Origin: Omphiscola glabra
Taxonomy: Eukaryota > Mollusca > Gastropoda > Lymnaeidae
Reading direction: 5' to 3'
Assembly: GCA_964017045.1 (NCBI GenBank)
Contig: OZ024802.1
Span: 7,982,413-8,046,412 of the forward strand
DNA length: 64,000 nucleotides
Each line of letters opens with the position of its first letter. The first letter of the stretch is position 1. Positions 11,800 to 23,489 of this stretch are shown one piece after another. A program made the translations under genes and the position numbers. The notes beneath the pieces were generated by a model. The model was not told where the DNA came from, made no database searches, and saw nothing but the letters and a program-made list of their open reading frames with translations.

Positions 11800-11895
11800 C
11801 AATAAGACAGTCACCAAGACAGTCACTAAGACAGTCACCAAACTGTCACTAAGACAGTTACTAAGATATCATTTAGACAGTCACTAAAACCGCCT
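11800..11895. repeat. Short degenerate repeat of AGACAGTCACTA
   Basis: Irregular 11-12-bp units (ACAGTCACCAAG, ACAGTCACTAAG), about eight copies. Confidence 0.7.
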
Positions 11896-12056
11896 CTAAT
11901 ACCGTCCTTGTCGGAATGTTTCATTGGACCAATGTTATCCGCCTACGGGACTCCGATCTTTGAACGGTTGAATCATCAAAATTTATTCTCTTTTTTAAAC
12001 GGAAATGCCATTTAAAATCAGGGTTGCATTCAACTTCAGACTGTAGAAGGAGTGTG

Positions 12057-12190
12057 GCAAAGTCTACACATAGACTTAAAGACACACAGAACACATAGAC
12101 ATGAAGACACAGACAAAAACACAGAGACACAAAACACATAGACACCTGGACAAAAACATATAGACACAAAACACATAGATACAAACACAA
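12057..12190. repeat. Degenerate CACATAGACA repeat
   Basis: Irregular ACACATAGACA/AAAACACAGA units. The cysteine- and valine-rich minus-strand frames here are repeat-derived. Confidence 0.75.
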
Positions 12191-12395
12191 CACTGTCAGA
12201 AAATATGCAAAAACTTTTCGAAATCAAGTCCGAAACCCTTGAGCAGGACCGTACCAAGAGGGAAGTGAACCTCCACCACGGGCGTTATCTTCACAGGCCG
12301 CAATAATTGTGATTTTTCATGCTAAATATGTAACTATTAATATATACTTTTAGCCTCGGGGGACAGCAGTTGCTTACCACGGCCCTGCAATACTC

Positions 12396-12575
12396 CCTGA
12401 GTATCGAGGGCCCTCGACACGTCAATCAAGTTGTCCTATTTTTTAAACGAGCCTGAGTATGGAGGGCCCTGGACTAGTCGATCAACTTGTCCCTTTTTCG
12501 AACCGTCCCTGAGTAACGAGGGCCCTGGACACGTCGATCAACTTGTCCCATTATTGAAACGACCCTGAGTATTAC
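12396..12575. repeat. ~65-bp tandem repeat x3
   Basis: Three units of CCTGAGTATCGAGGGCCCT followed by a GATCAACTTGTCC block. It is GC-richer than its surroundings. Confidence 0.85.
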
Positions 12576-12899
12576 GAATCGGTTGTAGCAATGTATTGGA
12601 GTTCTTAAAGCGATCAATACATTTCATTGGAATGTCAAAGCGGTCCATTGAAGGCTCAGTGATTACCAATACACTCTGATCAATCATCGCGATAACAAGT
12701 GAAAGAATGAAGTTGTTTAAAATGGGGTGTTGATTTTTCTTACCACCCGGGGACTTTTCTGTATTATGTGTTATCCATGTGTGGGACCATTGTGTGTTTA
12801 AATATTCTGGGTGGAGCTGTTGTGTGTGGGACCTTTGTGTGTTGTAAATTTTTGTGTTGTAAAACAATGTGTGTGGATCATTTTTGTGAAGACTTTTGT

Positions 12900-13195
12900 G
12901 TTAGGACGTTGGGTGGATCTGTTGAATGAGTTTGTTTTGGTGGGACGTTGGGTGGGTCTGTTGAATGAGTTTGTTTTGGTGGGACGTTGGGTGGATCTGT
13001 TGAATGGGTTTGTTTTGGTGGGACGTTGGGTGGATCTGTTGAATGAGTTTGTTTTGGTGGGACGTTGGGTGGATCTGTTGAATGAGTGTATTTTGTTTGG
13101 ACGTTGGGTGGGTCTGTTGAATGAGTTTGTTTTGGTGGGACGTTGGGTGGATCTGTTGAATGAGTTTGTTTTTTTAGGACTTTGGGTGGATCTAT
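12900..13195. repeat. 39-bp minisatellite, ~7 copies
   Basis: Unit contains CGTTGGGTGGATCTGTTGAA. Because 39 is a multiple of three, one frame reads a 13-residue repeat (GRWVDLLNEFVLV). No start context, conserved flanks or domain suggests translation. Confidence 0.9.
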
Positions 13196-13439
13196 TATAG
13201 AGCCTATTTTGTGTTTAATAAGTTTATGAAGTCTATGAATATTGTATATAGGGGTGTGAGGTTATAGTATGTGGGATTTTGTGACAGAGACAGTGAATGT
13301 ATTTACAGAATTGCATACTGAGTTTACTGGGTGTAATAAAAAGAAATTGTAGTTTATTATTTGTTGAATATATGTAGCACATGGTGTAGGGGAAAAGAGG
13401 GAAAATAAACCAAAATATTAAACTTTCATTTTTAAAATA

Positions 13440-13775
13440 AATAACACACGGAAACACACACGGAAACAAACAAAGAAACACACGCAGAAACACACACTGA
13501 ATCACACACAGAAACACACGCAGAAACACATACATAAATACACACAGAAACACATACAGAAACACATACAGAAACACACACAGAAACACGCAGAAACACA
13601 TACAGAAATACACACATAAATACACACATAAATACACAAAGAAACACATACATAAATACACACATAAATACACACATAAACACATACATGAATACATAGA
13701 TAAATACACACAGAAACACATACATGAATACATAGATAAACACACACAGAAACACATACAGAAACACACGCAGAA
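13440..13775. repeat. 12-bp degenerate minisatellite (GAAACACACGCA type)
   Basis: Blocks of GAAACACATACA, GAAACACACGCA and TAAATACACACA. The long Cys/Val-rich minus-strand frames are artefacts of it. Confidence 0.9.
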
Positions 13776-13779
13776 ACAC

Positions 13780-14440
13780 GACAATTGAGAATTCCCGTCC
13801 TTTAACCTAACGACAATTGTTACACAATTTAACAAATGAGCTTTCTGCTGAGTGCCTCTTCTTATTATGTATGTCTTATTTGTAGATAACATATTCTATT
13901 TCAACACTTTAAATCGTTGTATTCATTTCTCGAAGAAAAAACAACACAAAAACAACAAAATTATTTACCCGTCTAAGAATTTAAGATTATTCCAATTCCA
14001 CTTCTTTCTATTTTGGAGTAAAATTTCAAACATATTAACTCTTGTCATGGCGGTGGCTCTTCAAAGCTAAAACTATATCTAGAAACAGTCGAATTTTCAA
14101 ATATTTAACTTAAATAGCGAGTGAAAACAATTTGGTTTTGTTTCCCCCATAAGAATGGTAAGTAAGTCACTATCAGGAACAGCAACAATTAAAACATTTG
14201 TGTACTACTGAAGCGTGGCAGGTGTCTAACACTCATTACTAAAACCTTCTTATGGGGGGACACGGTCCGGTGAGACACAACAAGCGAGCGATCAATCAAT
14301 ATAACAATATTACAAGTGTCTAGAGGCAAAACGTGAAATGTGAAGGAGAAATGATTGAAAATGCTATGTGATGGAGCTTGACATGCGCAGTGGACTAGTG
14401 TTGTGGTAATTATATAAACTGTGGTCCGAAGTATTCGATG
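13780..14440. other. Intergenic, nothing assigned
   Basis: Unique AT-rich sequence without an exon or element signature. Confidence 0.5.
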
Positions 14441-14457
14441 GTAAACGTGAACTGGGA

Positions 14458-14805
14458 TTAGCATGGGAACAAGAGAGAGTAGCATGGGAACAAGAGGGAT
14501 TAGCATGGGAACAAGAGGGATTAGCATGGGAACAAGAGGGATTAGCATGGGAACAAGAGAAATTAGCATGGGAACAAGAGGGATTAGCATGGGAACAAGA
14601 GAAATTAGCATGGGAACAAGAGGGATTAGCATGGGAACAAGAGGGATTAGCATGGGAACAAGAGAAATTAGCATGGGAACAAGAGGGATTAGCATGGGAA
14701 AAAGAGAAATTAGCATGGGAACAAGAGAGATTAGCATGGGAACAAGAGGTATTAGCGTGTGGGAAAAGTGAGATTATCATGGGAACAAGAGGGATTAGCG
14801 TGTGG
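14458..14805. repeat. 21-bp minisatellite, ~16 copies
   Basis: Unit GGGAACAAGAGGGATTAGCA plus T, with AGAAAT and AGAGAT variants. As 21 is a multiple of three, several frames are open on both strands. Confidence 0.95.
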
Positions 14806-15111
14806 CAAAATTACTTAAGGAAGGGAATATGTTAATAAAATGTGTACAGTTCGTATTAGCTGGATAACAAGTAATGTATTGTACTGAGATGATAATTCGA
14901 CCCTCGATGATCATTTGTCAATTAAATATCCAAGTACATTTCTTTATATGCCTAATTTTTAAGTTCATGCTTGTGTTTGTTAAATTGTATGTACAGCGTG
15001 GTGAGCCCAGACCTGAGTTGGGGTACTACGCAATAAAAACTTCTTATAATAATAATAATTATACTAAACACCACCCTATCCCCGCCTCCGATCGATAACC
15101 GACCATAAGAA

Positions 15112-15605
15112 CTCAATGGTAGCGTTCCTACATCACAAGACCTTACTGGTAGCCTGCCTACCTCACAAGACCTCACTGGTATCCTGCCTACCTCACAAGG
15201 CCCCACTTGTAGCCTGCCTACCTCACAAGACATCAGTGGTAGCCTGCCTACCTCATCAGGCCCCACTGGTAGCCTGATTACCTCACAAGACCTTAATGGT
15301 AGCCTTCCTACCTCACAAGGCCCCACTTGTAGCCTGCCTGCCTCACAAGACCTCACTGGTAGCATGCCTACCTCACAAGGCCTCATTTGTAGCCTCCTAC
15401 CTCACAAGACCTCACTGTAGCCTGCCGACCTCAAAAGACCTCACTGGTAGCATGCCTACCCCAAAAGACCTCACTGGTAGCCTGCCTACCTCACTGGTAG
15501 CCTGCCTACCTCACAAGGCCTCACTTGCAGCCTGCCTACCTCACAAGAACTCACTGGTAGCCTGCCTACCTCAAAAGATCACACTTGAAGCCTGCCTACC
15601 TCACC
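15112..15605. repeat. ~30-bp minisatellite, ~16 copies
   Basis: Unit GGTAGCCTGCCTACCTCACA followed by AGACCTCACT. Moderately diverged. A short three-copy repeat of CAGAGGGCGCATGAT follows at 15636-15680. Confidence 0.95.
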
Positions 15606-15689
15606 ACCAACAAAGGTGAATAGGGTGTCATGATCAGAGGGCGCATGATCAGAGGGCGCATGATCAGATGGCGCATGCCTCACTACCTA

Positions 15690-17415
15690 GAAATTAGGGC
15701 TCCAACATTTTGGGTTGTCCCTTGGTGGGTGAAATTGATTGGTCATTCAGTCGGGCAGCTTCTCCGTGAGCAGGAGGTAATCCTTGAGAAAAGATAAAAC
15801 TACCACAAAGGTCGGATGAATACAACCACGTGAGATTGTGGTTTAATCATGGCTGTTGATTGGCTATCCCATAGACGAAGGTGTACACATTTCTTAATGG
15901 CTTCGCTCCACGCTCTGCAAGTGAGTAACTTTTTAAATGAATAATATAATTGTATTCAAATGTGTCCAGTCACCCACAGCACTCTATCAGGCTTGGTTGT
16001 TAAGTTGATGCTTTATATCTGACAATAATGTCTGGACCGTGCAATTATGCAACTGTAACCAGAGAACCCAGCTCTGTTACATCTTTCAATGGTACCTTTT
16101 ACAGTAGTTCTGGTCTTTCGAAACAACGGATTTCTCTCCGTATCTGAGTATCGAAATAATGGATCGCCTTCCCTATTAATATTATGTTAATTGCAATGTA
16201 TTATTACGTACGAAACAGCTTTTAGATACAAAACATCAATTAATCCGTAAGATCTTTGCTTTGAGAAATTGTCCAGTTATATACAATGGTTTAAATTTTG
16301 TGAACCTTAAAAACAGAAAAATACATGGGGGGGGGGGGGGGGGGGCTGGAGGTTTTAGGGTGGGGGTCGTGTTGGGAATCCAGGTTGACGTCTTATTCAG
16401 ATACGCATTGATATCAATATTAAAACCGTTGACCTACTTCCAGTTTAATTGATATGTGTAACTGATCAAATATTTAAATACTAACTTTGTCTAGGAAAAG
16501 TATATTTTTGTTTTAAAAAGTAATAAAAACAGGAAGTAGAGTGAATAATTGGAGGGATAGTGATCAAGATGGTTGGATATTTTGGATCGCAGCTCTCGCT
16601 ATGTCAATCCATTGAATCTAAGTATTTTACAGCATCTTAATGCTATGTATAGATTAGAGAAAGTATATGAAGAATCACATCTTTTTGCTCTGGTTGTCAG
16701 CGATGATATTTTACTATGTGCTTGCTACCATTCAAATAAATATCGTGATGCAAATATCATGACTTCTCAAGTAAATTGTTTGGCTGTATGAAAACGTGGA
16801 TATCATGAAGTGTTATGAAAGATCGGCCTTACAAAACCAAACAGTGTAACAAGAAAAAAAAAAGTAATAACGTTACAATATGCTTTTATCAATTTTTAAA
16901 AAGAAATACGTTTTAAAAAAACAAACCATTAGAAATATAAAGACATATGAAAAAAAGTCTACAGCTAACTCACTGTATACAAATTAGAATGTCCAAGAAA
17001 TAATTCCTTGACTTCAGAAACTATCATTTCCTCTTTTTCCCCCTCATCAATAAAGGATCATTCGATCTTTTCTCTATCACGCATTGCTATTGATTTAATC
17101 CATTGAGTCGATCACTACCCACGCACGGTCAAGTTATTTATCAAACTATGTTTTTTGGTCCGCACCATTCATACACCGGCCAATGCTAACAATGAACGAC
17201 CGAACTGTGACGCCATTTCCCCTGTGTGCTTAGCCAATGGTTGAAACCGTGAGTGAGCACTCGTGTTGTACGAGTCGGTGCAGTTTTCTTACACAGCAAT
17301 GTCATCCATAACTCCATTTGCACCAAACCTCCATGCCATGGTTGCAATATGATTACTGTAAGAATGAGAATAATTCTTAAAGGTTTGCGAAAGCTCGATA
17401 CAATAAATATTTTGT
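15690..17415. other. Intergenic, nothing assigned; contains G19 tract
   Basis: Mostly unique AT-rich DNA. A G19 run lies at 16327-16345. A 72-codon open frame at 16573-16791 (plus) has ordinary composition but no recognisable domain or splice context. Confidence 0.4.
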
Positions 17416-17416
17416 A

Positions 17417-18035
17417 CTAGGGCAGTGGTTCTCAACCGTCCTAATACCGCGACCCTGTCATACGGTTCCTGATGTTGTGGCGACCCACATGCTGAGAACC
17501 GCTGTACTAGGGCTTAACAGGGTGCAGTTTTTTTTTTACACCGGGTCCGGGTAGATTCTGTAAATACCCGGTGGGTCCAAGTGTTACAAAAAAAACCTAT
17601 AATTTACTGTGATGTATACCAGCCTTTAAATAATAGTCCTACATATAGGCCTACACCTTACCTGTCGGCCTTTAAACAATAGTCCTACATATAGGCCTAC
17701 ACCTTACCTGTCGGCCTTTAAACAATAGTCCTACAGATAGGCCTACATCATACCTGTCGGCCTTTAAACAATATGCCTATAGACAGTCATACAGCCTACT
17801 TGCCGGCCTTTACACAATAATTCTTCCGACAGTCCTACACTATAATACCCTTGGCTCTTTATTGATGATTATAAAAGTTGCATAAATATTTTTAAAGAAA
17901 CACGAGTTCACACTTTACGCATGACAGCCTTTTTTTCTTCCACTCAGTACTATTAATATAAAACATGTGGAGGTGGGAGCAGGGTGGTTTCGAAAAGGAA
18001 GCAGGACACACCAGAAGCAAAATATGTATAAGAGA
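17417..18035 (-). mobile_element. Helitron-like VNTR family, copy B
   Basis: Read on the minus strand it begins TCTCTTATACATATTTTGC after an A and ends CCCTAG before a T. It shares TTTTATATTAATAGTACTG and the AGCCAAGGGTATTATAGTG landmark with copy A. The internal minisatellite (GTAGGACTATTGTTTAAAGG type, 17600-17850) has about five units. A hAT MITE is inserted at its extreme 3' end (17423-17504). Confidence 0.7.
17423..17504. mobile_element. hAT-Charlie-like MITE with perfect 8-bp duplication
   Basis: 82 bp with ends CAGTGGTTCTCAACC and inverted GAGAACCGCTG. TACTAGGG is present on both sides (17415-17422 and 17505-17512). The duplication spans the last six bases of the Helitron-like copy B, so this insertion is the younger event. 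Confidence 0.9.
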
Positions 18036-18474
18036 TAAGAAAGAAATACCGGTAGATTGATTTTCGAAGTTGACTTGCTTCAAATATGAAATATAATCAG
18101 AGTCAATTGTCTTTCCCCCAAAAATACCAACTCGTGAAGCTCTAATTTTAATTAAACATAGCAAAATACATCAATATTTTTAAGTATAATTCACTTTGCC
18201 GTTAACGTACATGTGGATCGATAACATCAGTTGTCTAAATCAATCAATCGTTAATGGAATAACTCATAAAACCATCCAGTCATCTTAAATCAATCAACAA
18301 ACCATCCAAACATGAATGGAATTACTCAGCCTAGTATCCACCCTTTAAACCTCGGATCACATTCTTCATGAACATATCCACTAAACCCACTTCAATTCAG
18401 ATATCCCTTTAACGAGATAGATACACATCGAGCAAAACCACTATGACTTATCATATTACTTTTTTCTCCATAGC

Positions 18475-18835
18475 TCTTAAAAATATGTCCGATTTCTTAT
18501 AAATATGTATAACTTCTTATAAATATGTATAACTTCTTATACATATGTATAACTTCTTATAAATATCTATATGTTCTTATAAATAGGTATACTTTCTTAT
18601 AAATTTGTATAAGGCCTTATAAATATGTATACTTTCTTATAAATTTGTACACGTTCTTATAAACATGTATTATTTCTTATAAATTTGTATAATTTCTTAT
18701 AAACATGTATTATTTCCTATAAATATGTATAAGTTCTTTTAAATATGTATACCTTCTTATAAATTTCTATAATTTCGTATACATAGCTATACTTTCTAGT
18801 ACATTTATATAATTTCTCATAAATATGTCTAAGTT
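18475..18835. repeat. 20-bp AT-rich minisatellite, ~17 copies
   Basis: Unit TTCTTATAAATATGTATAAC, diverged, with A/T substitutions and occasional GG or CC. Confidence 0.9.
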
Positions 18836-18839
18836 GACA

Positions 18840-19800
18840 ATGTTCCGGCCATTTATCAGCCACCCCATTCATACTATGATGTGAGTTGGTTGAAGTGTTA
18901 TGCGCCTGGGTTATTTCCCCCCAAAAGAATCCATTCCCTCCACAAAGCCCATTCATCAGAACTCTTAATTCACTTGTCAACATTGAACTGTCACAACTCC
19001 CCCCCGAGATAACGAAGCCGCGCTATGATTTAACACGTTTTCACTTTCTCACAAAATACTCCAACGTTCAAGAATTTTCATATAACAAAAATGATAAATA
19101 CCTTTCTGTAATCCGTTTGTCAACATCGAAACTCAAGGCTACGAACTTTAATTTTGTACCGTTTATCTGAGAATGCACATTTTGTTTATAAAGGAAGCAC
19201 GTGCCGATTAGGGAATTCGTTCGTTCATCTTGTAGATCAATGGATTTGCAATTTATAACTTAAGCAAATGAGTCAATGACCATACATCTAATAAATACAT
19301 TATCTTCCACACTTAAAAGAGAAACTAAAAATATTGCTGTAATACACAATTCATTTACTCAGAGCTCAGTTTTAAGACGACTAGAACATTTTACAGTGAA
19401 AATATTTTTTTTTTTTAAATTATGCATTTTACCAGAGTTTTCGTTAATGCTACAAATCAATAAATATCGCGATCCTACAATATAACCTACAATAAAACAT
19501 TTAATATTTTGAAATCTATTTCTCTCGGTACAACATTTAATTTAACTTACACTTTCAATGTCAGTTGCAGGCGTCTATCCCCCACTGCACTGAATGTCTT
19601 ATAGTCTTTGTGGCTGCGTCTACCGCCCAGTACAGTGAATGTCTTACAGTTTATTTCCGTATTAATCAAAGCTGATAATTCTTTGCTTCACACTGTACAT
19701 ACCTTGATTAATGTGATGTCGTTGTGACCTTTGAACTGGATTTCTACATAAATGCACGCAGATATCGATCTCTGGGTGTCAACGGACTAACTTGCCTCAA
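18840..19800. other. Intergenic, nothing assigned
   Basis: Unique AT-rich DNA. A pair of imperfect repeats around CACTGAATGTCTTA lies near 19570-19650. Confidence 0.5.
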
Positions 19801-19804
19801 GTTT

Positions 19805-19975
19805 TTTGTTAAATATACGCCTCCCTTAAACTGTACCGTTTTTGTCAAATATATATCTCCTTTATTAAACTCTACCGTTTTTGTCAAATATATATCTCCC
19901 TTATTAAACTCTACCGTTTTTGTCAAATATATATCTCCCTTATTAAACTCTACCGTTTTTTGTTTGATAAATATG
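19805..19975. repeat. 39-bp minisatellite, ~4 copies
   Basis: Unit containing CTCTACCGTTTTTGTCAAAT and TATATCTCCCTTATT. Diverged relatives continue to about 20060 and reappear near 20270-20330. Confidence 0.85.
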
Positions 19976-20090
19976 TCTCATGCAAATCGTACCATTTTTT
20001 GGTTAAATATGCGTCAGTCCACACGATCAAATTAGCTTCAAATATCGCGTCAAATTTTTGTATGAACGCACTATTTTGTGCGTGGTTTCC

Positions 20091-20136
20091 TTTTTTTTTT
20101 TTTTTTTTTTTTTTTTGGGGGGGGGGGGGGGGGGGG
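20091..20136. repeat. T26-G20 homopolymer junction
   Basis: A run of about 26 T directly abuts a run of about 20 G. Run lengths may be affected by sequencing error. Confidence 0.9.
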
Positions 20137-20527
20137 AGTGTGTGATTTGATCAAACAGTAATTTTCAAGTTGTGACAAGGTTTCATACAAATATTGCATT
20201 AAATGCATGATCGAAAATTTGATTGTGTGAACTGATGCTAAAGAGTTTTGTTGGTTTTTTTTTGCTTGTTAAATTTATATCTCCTTTACACGGTACAGTT
20301 TTTTTAAATTAAATATTCGTCTCTGAAACTCCGTTTTTTTTAACCAGAGATATGGACCAGGAATCATTTGGTTGGAGTTACATGTTTCAGTCCATGTTGT
20401 AGCATTGAAGTGTGATTGAAAAGAATGGAGTGACATGGTCGAAAATGTATTTTTCCGTTAATAAAAATATAACCACATTTCCCAAAAATTATGTTAATGT
20501 CATTTAAAGTGAGCACATGACATTTGT

Positions 20528-22195
20528 ACTGCAGTTAACTGTTTCACTCACTGTCTCCCTAACTGTTTCACTCACTGTTTCACTAACTGTTTCACTCACT
20601 GTTTCACTCACTGTCTCCCTAACTGTTTCACGAACGGTCTCCCTAACTGTTTCACTCACTGTCTCCCTAACTGTTTCACTCACTGTCTCCCTAACTGTTT
20701 CACGAACGGTCTCCCTAACTGTTTCACTAACTGTTTCACTCACTGTTTCACTCACTGTCTCCCTAACTGTTTCACTAACTGTTTCACTCACTGTTTCACT
20801 CACTGTCTCCCTAACTGTTTTACTAACTGTCTCCCTAACTGTTTCACTAACTGTTTCACTCACTGTTTCACTCACTGTTTCACTCACTGTTTCACTAACT
20901 GTTTCACTAACTGTTTCACTCACTGTTTCACTCACTGTTTCACTAACTGTTTCACTCACTGTCTCCCTAACTGTTTCACTAACTGTTTCACTAACTGTTT
21001 CACGAACTGTTTCACTAACTGTTTCACGAACTGTTTCAGTAACTGTTTCACTAACTGTTTCACTCACTGTTTCACTCACTGTTTCACTCACTGTTTCACT
21101 CACTGTCTCCTTAACTGTTTCACGAACTGTCTCCCTAACTGTTTCACTAACTGTTTCACTCACTGTCTCCCTAACTGTTTCACTAACTGTTTCACTCACT
21201 GTCTCCATAACTGTTTCACTAACTGTTTCACTAACTGTTTCACTAACTGTTTCACTAACTTTTTCACTAACTGTTTCACTAACTGTTTCACTCACTGTCT
21301 CCCTAACTGTTTCACTAACTGTTTCACTAACTGTTTCACTCACTGTTTCACTCACTGTTTCACTCACTGTTTCCCTAACTGTTTCACTCACTGTCTCCCT
21401 AACTGTTTCACTCACTGTTTCACTCACTGTTTCACTCACTGTCTCCCTAACTGTTTCACTCACTGTTTCACTCACTGTCTCCCTAACTGTTTCACTAACT
21501 GTTTCACTCACTGTCTCCCTAACTGTTTCACTAACTGTTTCACTCACTGTTTCACTCACTGTCTCCCTAACTGTTTTACTCACTGTTTCACTCACTGTTT
21601 CACTCACTGTCTCCCTAACTGTTTCACTCACTGTTTCACTCACTGTCTCCCTAACTGTTTCACTAACTGTTTCACTCACTGTTTCACTAACTGTCTCCCT
21701 AACTGTTTCACTCACTGTTTCACTCACTGTTTCACTCACTGTCTCCCTAACTGTTTCACTCACTGTTTCACTCACTGTTTCACTCACTGTCTCCCTAACT
21801 GTTTCACTAACTGTTTCACTCTCTGTCTCCCTAACTGTTTCACTAACTGTTCGCACTAACTTTTTTACTAACGGTTTCACTCACTGTTTCACTCACTGTC
21901 TCCCTAACTGTTTCACTAACTGTTTCTTTAACTGTTTCACTCACTGTCTCACTAACTGTTTCACTAACTGTTTCACTCACTGTCTCCCTTACTGTTTCAC
22001 TCACTGTCTCACTAACTGTTTCACTAACTGTTTCACTCACTGTTTCACTAACTGTTTCACTAACTGTTTCACTAACTGTTTCACTAACTGTTTTACTAAC
22101 GGTTTCACTCACTGTCTCACTAACTGTTTCACTAACTGTTTCACTAACTGTCTCACTAACTCTTTCACTAACTGTTTCACTCACTGTTTCACTAG
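20528..22195. repeat. 12-bp satellite-like array, ~139 units
   Basis: Units of ACTGTTTCACTC, ACTGTTTCACTA and ACTGTCTCCCTA. A multiple-of-three unit keeps long frames open on both strands (peptide SLTV on plus, SETV on minus). No start context or flanking exon supports translation. Confidence 0.95.
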
Positions 22196-22364
22196 TATTC
22201 TTTATTACGTAAACAATGAAGCCTCTTCCTTTGTGAGATCTGTCAATGTCTTATTTTAAACTTCAAGCCCAGGTCAGCTCAGGACATAGTTATTGTTTAC
22301 TCAATTATAATTGTTATATAATGATGTGATAAGATGCACGTTAAGACACGTCTGTCATAACACT

Positions 22365-22810
22365 ATTTCCCGTCTGTTAATGTCACTATCTCCCGTCTGT
22401 CAATAACGCTATTTTCCTTTTGTCAATAACACTATTTCCCGTCTGTCAATAGCACTATTTTTTGTCAGTCAATAACACAATTTTCCTTCTGTCAAAAACA
22501 CTGTTTTTCCTTCTGTCAATTACACTATTTTCCTTCTGTCAATTACACTATTTCGCGCCTGTCAATAAAACTATTTTCCTTCTGTAAATAACAATATTTC
22601 GCGTCTGTCAATAGCACTATTTCGCGTCTGTCAATAACACTATTGATCCTTCTATCAATAACGCTATTTCCCGTCTGTCAATAGCACTATTTTTATTTTT
22701 ATTCTGTCAATAACACTATTTTCCTTCTGTCAAAAACACTATTTTCATTCTGTCAATAACACTATTTCCCTTCTGTTAATAAAACTATTTCCCTTCTGTC
22801 AATAACAATA
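22365..22810. repeat. ~22-bp minisatellite (CTGTCAATAACACTATTT)
   Basis: About 19 diverged units of CTTCTGTCAATAACACTATT. Confidence 0.9.
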
Positions 22811-23075
22811 TTTCCCGTCTATCCATAACACCATTTCCCGTCTATCCATAACACCATTTCCCGTCTATCCATAACACCATTTCCCGTCTATCCATAGCAC
22901 CATTTCCCGTCTATCCATAACACCATTTCCCGTCTATCCATAACACCATTTCCCGTCTATCCATAACACCATTTCCCGTCTATCCATGGCACCATTTCCC
23001 GTCTATCCATAACACCATTTCCCGTCTATCCATAACACCATTTCCCGTCTATCCATAGCACCATTTCCCGTGTGA
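22811..23075. repeat. 23-bp minisatellite, ~11 homogeneous copies
   Basis: Unit CCCGTCTATCCATAACACCA plus TTT. It is clearly derived from the neighbouring array (CTGTCAATAACAC to CTATCCATAACAC) but much more homogeneous, suggesting a recent local expansion from one edge. Confidence 0.9.
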
Positions 23076-23489
23076 AAGATTTGGGGAAACTTCAATCTCT
23101 TAAACTATTCGGGTGTATTGAATGTTTGATCCACTGTAACATTTCTATGGCTGCAACGATCGATTTCTAACTAAGTATTTTAAGGGCTTAAAAAAAAACC
23201 TCCTGAATAATCATATATTTTTATTTTCCTACAATTGAAGAATAGTTGTCTAACAGAAACTGAATTGTGTATCTTGTAACGCTAGCAATCGATCAAGCAA
23301 TATCACTTTCACCTACCAATCTCTTATATTTATTTTTCTTTTTGTGTGTACAGCTTCCTATTCAAAACAGCCACCCGCCTTGCACAACCCACGTGTTTTG
23401 TATTAGTAGTAGTGACTGGGCAAACATGCTGTCATACGTGACGTATGAACTTAGGCAAACCAAATTTGGTATGGGGCAGGCGACTGTTA

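Noticed and set aside
14189..14780. Periodic frames SLVPMLI and SCSHAN
   Set aside because: Shadows of the 21-bp array.
20504..22259. 458- and 580-codon open frames
   Set aside because: Both lie wholly or mainly in the 12-bp array. Openness follows from a unit length divisible by three; there is no domain or splice context.
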